From Tetraselmis striata (lineage: Eukaryota; Chlorophyta; Chlorodendrophyceae; Chlorodendrales; Chlorodendraceae), in NCBI GenBank assembly GCA_006384855.1, contig VCJN01002602.1, positions 1 to 64,000 on the forward strand: DNA of 64,000 bases, written 5' to 3'. Below, in pieces: positions 1 through 10,416 of the stretch (position 1 is its first letter; the number at the start of each line of letters is the position of its first letter). The position numbers and the translations under genes were made by a program. The notes beneath the pieces were generated by a model. That model worked only from the letters and a program-made list of their open reading frames with translations, had not been told where the DNA came from and ran no database searches.

Positions 1-87
1 ATATATATATACATGTATATATGTGTGTGTGTGTGTCTGTGTGTCTGTATGTGTTGGGGGGGGGGGGGGGGGGGGCTGGGCTTTCAC

Positions 88-768
88 CATCCTAGACTTG
101 CCCCGGACCGCGTCTGGCAGCTCCAGAGCCGCCGTCTGCAGCTCCTTGATCTGCGCCGCAGCCCGCAGCATTGCTGTGAGCATAGGAACAGAGGAGGATG
201 CCCGCCGGGGGCGCCTGGCGCCTCGGAGCATTGGAGACAATGCAGAGGGACACACGGGGCGGCACGGTGCATGCCGCTGAGCGGGCGTCTCGGCGACGGC
301 CCGCACCTGCTGTTTTCGCTCCTTGATCAGCTGCCCGGTGACCTTCTCGCCCTTATTCACCAGCAGCGCCAGCACCTCCAGCCCCTCCAGGATGATCCGC
401 TTGTTGCGCCTGCGCAGGACGCCCACCCCGGAGGGCCGGCGGATGGTGCTCAGCCCTGGGTGCACATGGTGTAACACTGCGGGTGGAGCATTGCAGGCGC
501 GAGGCAGGGCTGTGCCCACACCGCAGCTCTGCGTTCAGCTTGGCCGCCTTCTCGTCAGGGACCGCAATCGCGACCACGGATAGCTCATCAGTAATCTGCG
601 CGGGTGTGGGAAAGGGGGTGGGAAGGAACGAGAGGGAAGGGGGGGGTGAGGAACGAGGGAGGGCGGGAGGGGGGGGCGGGGTTGAGCGCTTTCCCGCTGC
701 CCCTCACTTCTGCCGCGTATGCGAGGGCTCAACGGCCACTGCCCCGCCCCCCACCCCACCACCCCCTT

Positions 769-814
<46 letters not shown>

Positions 815-1007
815 TGCCGCGTCCTTACGCTTCTCGTCTCCTCGCGCAGCTCACTCAGCCGCTTGTACGCGGCGCCGTAGTCGCGGAGCTGCAACAAGTC
901 GGACTTGGCGTTGCGCTTCTGGTCGAACTTGGCGTACCTGCGGCGCAGCAGCATAGCAGGCGGCTAGTCAGCCCCCCCCCCCCCCACCCCCACCCCCCCA
1001 CCCCCCC

Positions 1008-1099
<92 letters not shown>

Positions 1100-1247
1100 A
1101 TTCCTTAGTCCCCATATCGACCTTTCCGCTCCGGACAGCAGTCGGCGCGCCTGCGCCCGAGTTCACTCCCCACACCCGCGCCGCAGCCGGTGCTTACTTG
1201 TTGATCAGCAGGTCTGCCCGCGAAATCACGCCGTCGAAGCCCGCCAT
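88..1247 (-). CDS. SYP7-like plant-type syntaxin (Qc-SNARE), N-terminal half
   Basis: Five exons on the minus strand join in phase at GT-AG borders: 1198-1247, 829-937, 522-595, 307-409 and 88-150, giving 133 residues from the ATG at 1247. The product starts MAGFDGVISRADLLINK and continues with YAKFDQKR, DYGAAYKRLSELREE, KAAKLNAELRRNKRIIL and KGEKVT. The pattern, an N-terminal helix with a K-Y-x-K-F/Y block and a central LNAE(L/I)RR segment, matches plant SYP7 syntaxins, which act in ER/plasma-membrane vesicle fusion. The SNARE helix and tail anchor would lie beyond the left edge, so the gene is partial. Intron 1 holds a long (CA)n tract and intron 2 a 45-base C run (plus strand). The family call rests on memory of SYP7 sequences; another helical SNARE is possible. 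Confidence 0.62.
770..814. repeat. 45-base poly-C homopolymer
   Basis: Uninterrupted C run on the plus strand inside intron 2 of the SYP7-like gene (poly-G in the sense orientation), about 15 bases after the donor GTAAGG. It is the longest homopolymer in the window. Confidence 0.95.
1009..1095. repeat. (CA)n microsatellite
   Basis: About 43 uninterrupted AC units inside intron 1 of the SYP7-like gene, preceded by C-rich sequence. The poly-Thr-His and Val-Cys open frames across it are artefacts of the repeat. Confidence 0.97.
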
Positions 1248-1736
1248 CCTCGAGCCGCCTCCACGGTGCAAGTAGCCCGCGCGTTGATCACAGCAGGCGA
1301 TTCCTCACGGCCCGCCTGCCGAGCACTCCGTAACGCGCCCGTCGCACAGGGACGACTGCCAGCTACTATCCGCGAACAGCGATTTCCCTGTAAGCGGCCG
1401 GGTGGGCGATCGTTAGCTGGCACTGATGGTGTCTGGCAGCTGTAAACGGCTCAACCGCGGAAGGTGATGGTGAGTGGAAGTGCTCGGAGCATCTTACAGT
1501 GGGAGCAGCGAGCCGGGCTCGAGCTGCGGGGACTGAGGACAGGAAGAGAGTGAAAGCAGGGCGCCCGCCAGTGGGCCGGGAGACAGGCACGCGCGCGCAA
1601 AGGCGCGCGGGACATGTGCCCGGCCGGTGCTAGGGTATCGGCCGGCGCTAGGGTATCGGGCAGATTCCAACAGCCCCCCTCAATTGTACACGGGGTCATC
1701 TCCCCTTGACCGCTGTGTACAATTGGAACAATATTC
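1248..1736. other. Upstream region of the SYP7-like gene
   Basis: No coding exon recognised. It should hold the 5' UTR and promoter of the minus-strand syntaxin gene. A short inverted repeat (CAATTGTACAC and its complement GTGTACAATTG) spans about 1681-1725. The end of the stretch, 1721-1736, is the left target-site duplication of the LINE insertion that follows. Confidence 0.5.
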
Positions 1737-1940
1737 ATATAATTACATGAGCTAGCAGCAGAAGGCGATATCGGAAATCACCAAAATAAAAGGCAATCAG
1801 AAAGGTCCTCTACAGCGACTGCGGGGTGGAAGCAGTAACATGAGAAGACGCAGAGTGGGCACGAGCACACGCATCAGACTTGGCCATCTGCACACCGGCA
1901 GAGAGAATGCCGCCCAGGGTACCATGCACGCAAGCCGAGC
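1737..1940 (-). mobile_element. 5'-truncated LINE copy (3' end only)
   Basis: A 204-bp insert flanked by a perfect 16-bp direct repeat AATTGGAACAATATTC at 1721-1736 and 1941-1956. The insert is the reverse complement of the 3' end of the element at 17382-18328, including the conserved 3' terminus with CGATATCGCC and GCTAGC. This is the expected product of target-primed reverse transcription with early 5' truncation. No coding capacity remains. Confidence 0.88.
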
Positions 1941-1956
1941 AATTGGAACAATATTC

Positions 1957-2900
1957 GAAATCTGGCGCTAATACAGTACTGAATAGCAGCAGTAATAATC
2001 GCGACTACTCTATACATTTTTGATAGCTTCCGGGCGACGCGCTTCCGCGTGCACTGCACTCCATGTTGTACTGTATGTCGCCCCGCTGTGGAGCTGTTGA
2101 GCCGGAGCTGGCTGGTGATGAGGCCGTGAGGGCGTCCCTCGTGCCCTGGGGGATGCCGGGCAGTGCACTGCGCAAGATGCTTCTGGCAGCCTCTCCGCGA
2201 GCGGCGGGGCTGCTGAGCACGAGCTGTTGGTAGTCAACGCTGGCGCGGGAGCACATGGCGGGCTGCTCGTAGCTGAGATGCCGGCGCCCAGTAGTAGCGA
2301 TGCCTCGTCGACGCTAGCCCCATCGCGCGTGCACGACTCCACGCCAAAGGGCAGATAGCCAACGCAGTCAAGGGGAGCCCAGGCTGCTCATACACAGGCT
2401 GCTCGTAGCTATGCTGCCCGTAGGCAGGCTGTTGACCCGGATGATGCACTCGCCCTCCTCGCGGTCGCCACTGCGCTCGCCGATGATGCACCGGCAGTAG
2501 CAGCCGTCGGGCGTGGCCCGGCCGCACTGGCTGCCCTTGTCGCCGTCGCCGTCGGTGCATCGGGTTGGCCGCCATGAAGGTCTGCGCAGTAGGCGGGAGG
2601 GTCGTCGCAGCGGCCGCCCATAGTATCCACGAGCACGGTGCCGTAGATGCGCGTTCTGCCGCGGAGAAGTCGCTCTGTGGCGATTTGTTGCCGCTGTATG
2701 AAGCACGACGCACGGCACGAAACATAAAGTACTGCACGACGAAAAGGATGTTCACTACGCGGTCCAACGTCGGCGGCAAGAGCACCACGTCGTTGATTCA
2801 TGTAAGTGGGATGCGATAGGCGGGACTTGGGTAGGTAGGCGCATGGGCGGTTTGCGTGTGGTTCTCGCTGCGACGATCTTGGACGGCTTCTAAATGACGC
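1957..2900 (-). other. Unassigned region with a possible Cys-rich exon
   Basis: Three overlapping minus-strand open frames cover 2234-3041. The frame at 2368-2718 reads as the most protein-like, with a Cys-rich stretch CTDGDGDKGSQCGR followed by DGCYCRC and ECIIRV. It could be one or two exons of an extracellular Cys-rich protein. I do not recognise the family, see no clear start or set of splice sites, and cannot exclude chance open frames in GC-rich DNA. Confidence 0.22.
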
Positions 2901-4745
2901 GCTCCGGCGCGCTGAAAGGCTCCAGCAGCTCACAGAAGCTTCGCGACGGTCGCCCGGCGATCCTTCCACTGAACAAAAGCCACCAGCGGGCTCGCCGGTC
3001 GTTTTACAGTCTGCCTGCGGTGATACTGCTCGTGGAACCACGACATGCGACGGCCTGGGTCGACGCGAGGTGTGTGGGTGTGTGTTCGAATATACTATCT
3101 AGACTGCACGGGCCCTCACCACGTTTCCACAAGCCAGATGTGCAGCGCGCACGCGCAGCGTACGGGCACACCCACGAGTTCTTCGAGTTACTTACGGTCG
3201 GTAATGCTACGACCACCGCTATACCGGATCCATCACTTGGTAATACGGCCCGTACGGGTACGAACACTAGCGGAGGATTGCGCGTCACCACATCTTCTTT
3301 TACGGCCAATCCCCATGGAGTTGGTACTAGTGAGGCCGCCTATGCTGCCCATCAATCGCTTCCTATCGGTGGTACGAGTACTGCCAATACCGTTATTTCA
3401 TGCGCTTATGTAGCTCTCAAGATACCGTCGCCCCGCGAATTACTGGCACCCCCTCCGTCAGTGGCAACTTCTTCCCTACTAGAACCGCAGCGAGGCGGTA
3501 CTACAGCTCCGCCCTCGGGTACGGGTACGGGTGCTGCCTCCGATAATCAACCCACGACGACCATAGTTGTCCAACGCCACCTCAGCCGTGCGATTCGCTT
3601 GCGTGACCTCGCGGCCCTCGCTCTTGGCTTCCAGCGTATGGGTGCCTCGGCCTCGCGACTTGATACCCTGCGCTTGTACAACGCGTGCGGGCCGGGCTCC
3701 CTATCGCTTTGCCAGTCTGATCACGAGTCAGCCCGCAAGATTCCCCATGCTGCTTGTTCGGCCGCCGCTGCGCGGGTGTTGGGCCTTCGCCCGCGCGGGG
3801 GTTCCACGATTGTCACATGTCCTGGCCCCACGTGTGGTATTGATCCCTTATGGCTTCGCTCTACGAATGACTCGAACTGGAACTCAACGGATTTCGTTGG
3901 GGATCATCTGCCCATCTGCCCCGTTGCGAATTACAAGCACCGCATGCATACCGCTTTGAAAAGTCTGTGGGCTTCCGTGGCGATTGAAGTGGGGGCGGTG
4001 CTCGACCGGGACCGCTCGGGAGTCGGCGACTTGACCCTTGAGACGAGTGGGCTGCGCCCAGCGGACCGTTCGCGGCCGTCAGATTTGACGTTGGCGGGGT
4101 GTGGGGACCCGGCGCGTTCGATTACATGATCGATTTCGCGTGCGTGTCCTCCACGACCCCCATTTGGGGCAACGACCCCCGCGCCGGTGCACCCCGGGGA
4201 TCGCGGCGACCGAGGCGGAGCACAACAAGCTGGCGGCGGACCGGGCGCCTTCCGCTATGGTGCATGGTGTTCACCAGTACTACTAACCTTTTGTGGTGAG
4301 GACCGCGGCCGCCTTCGTAAGAAAATTAATCCGCTTTGACGGTGGTCTACATCTTCGCGGTGTTGCTTGCCGTCCGCAACTTCCCAGGTGGTCCTTCCGC
4401 CCCGACTTCATGCTTCCTTGGTGGTCAGTCCGTCTAGGCTCTTCGAACCTTTGTTGCCAGCCAGCCCGATGAGTTCCGCCATCACCTGTCGCGCACGCGG
4501 AGGGGGTTGTTGCAGCGAGTCTCAGCTTGCGTGCATGGTACCCTGGGCGGCATTCTCTCTGCCGGAGTGCATAATTACGGCCAAGTCTGATGCGTCTGCC
4601 CGTGCTCATTCCGCACCCTCTTCTTGTGCTGCTTCCACAGCGCAATTGCTGTAGTGGACGTTGTCTATTGATTGCCTTTTCGGGTGGTTTCCTGATCGCC
4701 TTTTGCAGCTGGCTCATGCAACTGTACTGTACTCTGGCTGCCCAT
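2894..4745 (+). mobile_element. Degenerate LINE C-terminal region (copy 2)
   Basis: The open frame 2894-4129 (411 codons) has in its second half a retroelement C-terminal signature: CPGPTCGIDPLW, then GDHLPICPV, YKHRMHTALK and RPADRSRPSDLTLAG. This is the C-x-C / D-P-x-G-D-H-x-x-x-C and H-x-x-R / RPxDLTL arrangement of the region after reverse transcriptase in many LINEs. Homology with 17382-18328 begins near 3765 and continues through frameshifts to a diverged 3' end near 4740. The first half of the ORF is low-complexity and not recognised. No reverse transcriptase core remains and no target-site duplication was found, so the 5' border is uncertain. Confidence 0.6.
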
Positions 4746-5409
4746 ACCTACACCCATATACGACCCGTACCCATATGACGGGGCACGGACGGGTATATAA
4801 TAATCCGCATTTCCCCGACCCTTTCTGTGAAGCCCTCTGTGTACGAGTACCTGTGCTCTGAAACCGGGCGCAACACTCGTATATCATCCAAGTGCGCTGC
4901 TCATATTCGCGTGCGGGTACCCGCGCGCGTATGAGTGATGATGAGTCCAGCAATCCAGCATCGAGCAGGTTATTGCTCCGCCTGACATATCCCTCTGTTA
5001 AGGATCACGACGGGGAGGGACGGGGGAAAGTATTGCAGGTACAGTAGCGACTATATTTTATCCCGACCCTTTCTCTGAAGCCCCCTGTGATGTATGAGTA
5101 ATCCTGCAACACTCGCTCATCCATCCCGCCCCGGTATGAGTAGCGACTACGGTACACGTATGAAACAGTAGGTAATCCTTAATATACTATTATATTGCTG
5201 TAAATCCTTACCTCTGGTAAGATTTACGGATTGGCCCGCCCTGTTAGAGCTAGGCCGCTAGCGACCCTATCCGTCAGCGCCGCCTGCTGTGGCCCGTGGG
5301 GCACACGACTGTAGCGACTACGCGCCGCCTGCTGATATGCTCGCGGGGGCGCGCATGCATGAGGTCCATGTCGCTACTCTTACGTACAGCAATAATACTA
5401 CACCGTTTG
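4746..5409. other. Intergenic, GTAC-rich, no gene seen
   Basis: Repeated short motifs of the type ACGGGTAC / TACCCGTA and a partly repeated phrase (CCCGACCCTTTCTCTGAAGCC near 4817 and 5060). No open frame with family features. Similar GTAC-rich DNA recurs near 25.2, 51.2-52.5 and 59.6 kb and seems typical of old repeats here. Confidence 0.5.
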
Positions 5410-5420
5410 AATGAACTCAC

Positions 5421-5476
5421 CGTTTTATTTTGGTGATTTCCGATATCGCCTTCTGCTGCTAGCTCATGTAATTAAT
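5421..5476 (+). mobile_element. 56-bp LINE 3'-end stub
   Basis: Flanked by a perfect 11-bp direct repeat AATGAACTCAC at 5410-5420 and 5477-5487. The insert contains only the terminal part of the LINE 3' end, with the GGTGATTTCCGATATCGCC hairpin and GCTAGC. It is a minimal product of aborted reverse transcription. Confidence 0.85.
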
Positions 5477-5836
5477 AATGAACTCACGTCTAGCACATGC
5501 AATCATAAAATACCGGCACATAATGAACTCGTGTTCAGTACAAGACTTAGAAATATATGGGATTTGATCCGGTTAGCGCTAGCTACTAGATGACGAATAA
5601 TGTGTTACAATCTGCGTAGCCTGTACGCGTACCGCGTAATGCTTTCGCCTTTCGACGCGTACGGCCAGCGCAACTACCGCGGCGACGACGGTGTGATGCG
5701 TATCAGCATGCCGTCCCATAAGCGCCAAGCCCCGAGCGAAGTCAGCAGAACGACTCGCCCGACCCGACTCGTCTGGTGCAGCTCGGCTAGGCACTGCAAT
5801 ACCTTGTCGGCGAACCCGTCCCTGCACAGTGTCGAA

Positions 5837-7318
5837 ATGAAGACTGTTTTACGCACCGCGGTTGTGTTGTTGGGCGTGCTCCTCACTCTCTCGCCCTGCT
5901 ATGGGGCAAGATCGCTGTTGCAACAGGTGACCACCTCAGTGCCGACCACTCGGGGCACCACCACCAGTTTCGCGCCGATCACCCAAGTTGTCACCACCGC
6001 GGCTGTCCCGGCGACCAGTCAGGCTGTTACTACCAGCGTCGCGCCAACCACACAGGCAGTCGCCGAAACTACGGCTGTACCCCCGACGACCCAGGCCACC
6101 ACTACCACCACAGCTGTACCAATGACTACCCAGGCTGCCATCACCACCGTCACGTCGACCACCCAATCTGTCATCACAACGGCTGTCCCGGCCACCACGC
6201 AGGCTGTCACTACCAATGTCGCGCCGACCACCCAGGCTGTCACCACCAGTGTCGCGCCAACAACCCAGGCCACCACCACCACGACTGTTGTACCCCCGAC
6301 GACCCAGGCCGCCACTACCGCGACAGCTGTACCGATGACCACTCAGGCTGCCACCACCAGTGTCGCGCCGACCACCCAGGGTACGACGACGACCACCGCT
6401 GTACCGGTGACTACCCATGCTGCCACCACCACGACGGCTGTACCGCCTACGACCCAGGCCGCCAAAACCACGACAGCAGTACCGATGACCACCCAGGCTG
6501 CCACCACCAGTGTCGCACCAACGACCCAAGCTGTCACCACCACGGTTGTCCCGGCGACCACCCAGGCCGCGACGACGACGACGGCTGTACCCCCGACGAC
6601 CCAGGCCGCTACTACCACGACAGCTGTACCAGTAACTACCGCGGCCGCCACCACCACGACAGCCATTCCGCCGACCACTCCGGCCGCTACCACCACCACC
6701 ATTTTGCCGACCACGACGCAGCCAGCCACCACGACCACCGCTGCGCCGACCACGGAGGCCGTTCCCAGCACTACTGTTGCGCCGACCACAACGCAGGCCG
6801 CCACGACAACTACCGCGGGCTCAACAACCACCACTCCTGAGCCCACCACCACACTGCCTACCCAGGGGCCTACCACGCCCCCTCCAACCCCTGATCCCAC
6901 CTCCCCCCCACCCACCACCGCGGAGCCGGAGGAGCCCTGCATCGAATACACCACAAGGTTTTGGGTGCAGGTCAAGTCCGGCGACATTGACTACGAGTTT
7001 GTCCGCACTCAGCTGATCCCATCCGCAACCGGTATCAACGCGGATGACATCGTCATGAAGTCCTTCAGGCGGGGACTGTGGGACTGGATGAACATACTCG
7101 CGAGGCCAAACAACTGCAGCGGACAGGAGGGGCGGACATGGAACATGCTCCGCTTCTTCATCGAGACCTACGATGAGGCGGCGATCAAGGCGCTGCGCGA
7201 GTACGTCGCAAGCGGCGACCTGGAGGATGCCATCCTCAATGGAGGAGCTTGCGCTGCCAAGCTGAAGGGCCGCCGCCGCCCGAGAATCAAGAGGGACGAC
7301 CTCTGCAAGGACGACTAA
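5837..7318 (+). CDS. Secreted Thr/Pro-rich mucin-like protein
   Basis: A 493-residue product. I chose the ATG at 5837, not the in-frame upstream ATGs, because it opens a clean signal peptide (MKTVLRTAVVLLGVLLTLSP, likely cut near CYGA). Residues of about 35-360 are imperfect repeats of the type TTQAATTTTAVPP/TTQAVTTSVAPT, expected to be densely O-glycosylated. From about residue 364 a globular domain begins EEPCIEYTTRFWVQV; it has four Cys, one N-glycosylation sequon (NNCS), a Trp-rich patch (LWDWMN) and a basic end. I do not recognise this domain. An extracellular-matrix or cell-wall role is inferred from the architecture. No intron is needed. A decayed copy lies at 10417-10915. Confidence 0.75.
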   Translation: MKTVLRTAVVLLGVLLTLSPCYGARSLLQQVTTSVPTTRGTTTSFAPITQVVTTAAVPATSQAVTTSVAPTTQAVAETTAVPPTTQATTTTTAVPMTTQAAITTVTSTTQSVITTAVPATTQAVTTNVAPTTQAVTTSVAPTTQATTTTTVVPPTTQAATTATAVPMTTQAATTSVAPTTQGTTTTTAVPVTTHAATTTTAVPPTTQAAKTTTAVPMTTQAATTSVAPTTQAVTTTVVPATTQAATTTTAVPPTTQAATTTTAVPVTTAAATTTTAIPPTTPAATTTTILPTTTQPATTTTAAPTTEAVPSTTVAPTTTQAATTTTAGSTTTTPEPTTTLPTQGPTTPPPTPDPTSPPPTTAEPEEPCIEYTTRFWVQVKSGDIDYEFVRTQLIPSATGINADDIVMKSFRRGLWDWMNILARPNNCSGQEGRTWNMLRFFIETYDEAAIKALREYVASGDLEDAILNGGACAAKLKGRRRPRIKRDDLCKDD

Positions 7319-8338
7319 GTGTCTGTTGATGATGGTCAATTCCGTGCTCAGCAATCACATATAGCCTGTGGCTTTGCCACCACGTGAACATCGTGATCAA
7401 GCAAGCCTTCATTTGCTGCTTATATTTTGGCCTTTGCATCTTTACATTATTTTCATCCTAGTACGCCTGCCGAAAGTGCAATGTGCCAATAGTAGACTGA
7501 ACAAGTCTCAGAATATAGTTTGACATCCGCGCCAGCACGTTCAATTGTAGCACTGATGTACTTCACCAAAGGATACATCCAGAATTCAGGCGCGCCACTT
7601 TCCCTATTGTAATAAATAAATGGCAGCGCAGGGCCCTTAACCTTTTCTTCCATACCTGTATGTGCGAATGAGCTCTCAAACGTGGTCACATTTCAGCAGG
7701 TAAACAATATGTACAGCATCGGCAGCCCATCTGGAAGCAGATTCGGCAAGACCCTCACTGCCTTCCATGGAGCGGTGACATCGGCGGGGGATGCCCCGAA
7801 ATACTATCCGGAAGTCCGTAATGGCGTTAGGCGGGTGTATAAACCAGACTTTACGGACCCCCCCCCCCCCCCCCCCCCCCCACCCCCTGGGATCACAGAA
7901 TTGGGGGCTCTTGGGCAGGGATCCCGGCCTGCCAGACTGTGGGAGTGAAACCTTTCCATTCTGAGGCCGAGCCTGTCTCCAGACCAGGGATCTTCCTGAG
8001 ACGGCATCCAGAAAACTAGGGCAGTAAGTGGCCCGCTTCTCATAACCCCACATGTTCAGTAACTGACCAAGCATTAACCTTGCTACTTACCCCCCCCCCC
8101 CCCCCCCCCCCTCCCCTCCTCCTCCTCCTCCTCGCCCTTTCCCAAAGCAATTTTCCTGCAGCACTCTGTCGGCTGCCAAGACCAGCCTTCTTCACGGGGC
8201 ACTCACTTTGCCCGCCAGTGCCAAGTATCCGTGCTGTAAGTTAACCGCCGGTCGTGCCCGCTGCCCGTAGACATCGCCTCGCCCGCTCTCTACCACATAG
8301 CGCCGTCATGTGCTTGCTATCCCATCTCTTCTGTCCGG
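7319..8338. other. Intergenic, no gene recognised
   Basis: Presumed 3' flank of the mucin-like gene. It contains C runs near 7859-7880 and 8091-8112 and a short (CCT)n stretch. Open frames here are short or built on poly-Pro and poly-Gly. No TGTAA poly(A) signal was seen close to the stop. Confidence 0.4.
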
Positions 8339-8380
8339 CAAAGTGCACCGTTGCCATATCGTCGTGGCAAAGGCATAGCA

Positions 8381-8412
8381 GGGTTTTTAGGGTTTTAAAA
8401 CCCTAAAAACCC
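8381..8412. repeat. Perfect 32-bp telomere-like palindrome
   Basis: Two 16-bp arms, GGGTTTTTAGGGTTTT and its exact reverse complement, meet without a spacer. Outer GTGGC/GCCAC extends the symmetry. The TTTTAGGG unit is the algal (Chlamydomonas-type) telomere repeat. It is absent from the paralogous duplication at 11.36 kb. Confidence 0.92.
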
Positions 8413-8612
8413 AGCCACGCCGAAGTGCTTGCCATGTTGTTCATTAGACGACGCCCCCCCCTCCCCCCCCTCCCCCCCCCCCCAACTGGTGCACAGCTGT
8501 CATGCTCAGACTGCTGGGCCCGTATTGCGCAGGTGATGCCGTCCTTAAAACTGCGGACTCGCTGCTCAGGCGCCCAGACCTGTCCTGCCCCAAAACAACT
8601 CCTGCCGGACAG

Positions 8613-8723
8613 TCACCACCCTCGTGAGGTGACCTCCTCCCCGGCCCCTGCGTGCTGCTGCCGGACCGCTTGAAACTGCTCCCGCTCCTCCGACGTGGAG
8701 TCATACGTGTCCAGGTCATCCAT
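8613..8723 (-). pseudogene. Duplicated last exon of the SET-domain gene
   Basis: Encodes [20 protein letters not shown] and onward to VTSRGW and a stop, differing by a few residues from the exon at 11555-11665. No other SET exon lies nearby. At the position where the parental copy has TTACA (a TGTAA poly(A) signal in sense), this copy has TTAAA. It therefore looks like a detached exon without a gene. Confidence 0.7.
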
Positions 8724-8882
8724 CTGGAGGCGGCGCCGGGGCAATGTAAGGGCATGGTCACGGGGAAGGAGGGCGCAGCTGCCTTGGTAATGCATTGCCA
8801 ACCTGCCTTCCGATGAGTGGCTGGCCAGCTTGGAATAAGCAAATACAGGGGGGGTGGCGGGGGGGGGGGGGGGGGGGGGGGG

Positions 8883-10020
8883 CTGAAGCCGTAGTTGCTT
8901 TGAACAACCGCCAGCAGGGAACAAAAATCGACCTTCCACAAACATCTCTTGAAAAAAAAACCCGCCAAAAAGCGCCTAGAAAGAAACCAGAGAGAAAAGC
9001 GGAGAAGTAACTGCTACTGCATACCAATGAGTCTTTTCTCAAACCTTTGTGTGCGAGTTTCTGATGGCCCCCACCATATGCATGCACTCATCGCTGCATA
9101 CACTGCCGGGCCACCTTTGCACTAGCGCTGATGTCGAGGTATTCAGCCGGCGACTTCCCAGGGGACGCCATGGGTTTATGACTGTGTGACAGTGAGTTTT
9201 CCTTACTTGAAACCTGTCCTGAACTGTCTTTGGCAGACTGTCTCACGCGGGCCCCGGCGGTGCATGAGTGCCCCTGTCGTAGATCTGATACAGGTTCCTG
9301 GCTAGCGAAGATCATTTGGAGCTGGCGCCAGAACCACAACATCAATTAACTTTCTGATCCCTTTTCTTGAGTGATGTTGGGCCTGTGCTGCATATATCAG
9401 CAGGGCCACTAGTGAGTTTGATTAGCCTCTGCCTGGCATTCTCACCTTTACTGAACAACGCAGACATTACCTGCCTTTCCTGAATCGATCACAGCAACAA
9501 CAGCCTTCAGCATTTCATTATTGCGTGACTTTCTGCTGACATTTTCCCGTTTCCCTCCATCCAATAGAATATATATAATATAAACTATAAAAATGAAGAG
9601 AAAGACGAAAGCGAAAATGATTGCACTAATAAACCATTAGAAAACGCGCTTATCTATCTGAAAACTGGGTGGTGTCCTTTAGCCACCCCCAGGCCTCGGC
9701 GTCGGGCGCGTTACTATATACTAGCAGCATACCATATCTAAAGATAGACATATATGATAATCGTTCTATTCATGATGATACACAATCTATATATACCTGT
9801 AAAAAATATTACATGACAATACCAGAATTTACTATTGTTCAACATGAAAGAAACATACTATGCTTCACGATATCACCTGCCTTCCCGATATTCCTGTATC
9901 TTGGTCCTGAAACCGCGAATCCTTACTGATGATAATAACCTTCAACTCATCGATCACAAATCCTGCAACAGCTGATATTTTGGACCGGGGAGTGTGAGGA
10001 GATATTGAAACCCTGTAAGA
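8883..10020. other. Intergenic, no gene recognised
   Basis: AT-rich in 9540-9930. Two open frames (minus 9088-9345, plus 9669-9929) carry no recognisable motif. The section just before 10029 leads into sequence homologous to the upstream region of the mucin-like gene. Confidence 0.4.
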
Positions 10021-10416
10021 CCTTATAGATGACCCGGGTACCTGTCACCCGGTCCCCATTGTCACTCCCGTCGTCCAGCTCCCCTATAGCGACTATGTCT
10101 CCCCCGCAGCACATTCGTGTCACATCGTGTAACCATTCTCTAACCTTCAACAGCGTTCCAGTTCCTGAGCCAAACAACCTGCTTGTTCGCGTGCTCGACC
10201 CATACGACTCACCCTTCTCGTCACTTTCGAGTACTCGCGCGTACGGCCAGCGCAGTGACGGTGTCAGGACTGCGTCATGCGAATCGGCAGTGTGGTCCCA
10301 ATAAGCGCGCACTGCCCGGAGCAAAGTCAGCAGAACGACTTGCCCGTTTCGTCTATTGGAGCTCGGCTACGCACTTCAATATCCTGTCGGCGGACCCGTC
10401 CCTTAAGATTGTCGAT

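Larger units (their letters stand above)
8339..8882 (-). repeat. Segmental duplication, copy 1 (methyltransferase last exon)
   Basis: Closely similar to 11357-11815, which contains the last exon of the SET-domain gene. Shared landmarks are AAAGTGCACCGTTGCCAT at one end and TTGGAATAAGCAAATACAG plus a G run at the other. Copy 1 carries an extra segment of about 60 bp with a telomere-like palindrome. The duplication stops in the G homopolymer, so the neighbouring exon EAMSEEKGF is absent. Confidence 0.85.

Noticed and set aside
1009-1175. Long Thr-His and Val-Cys open frames
   Set aside because: They are translations of the (CA)n microsatellite.
5936-6987. Minus-strand open frames of Gly/Arg- or Val-rich protein opposite the mucin gene
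   Set aside because: Antisense shadows of the Thr/Pro repeat; no start context or independent signal.
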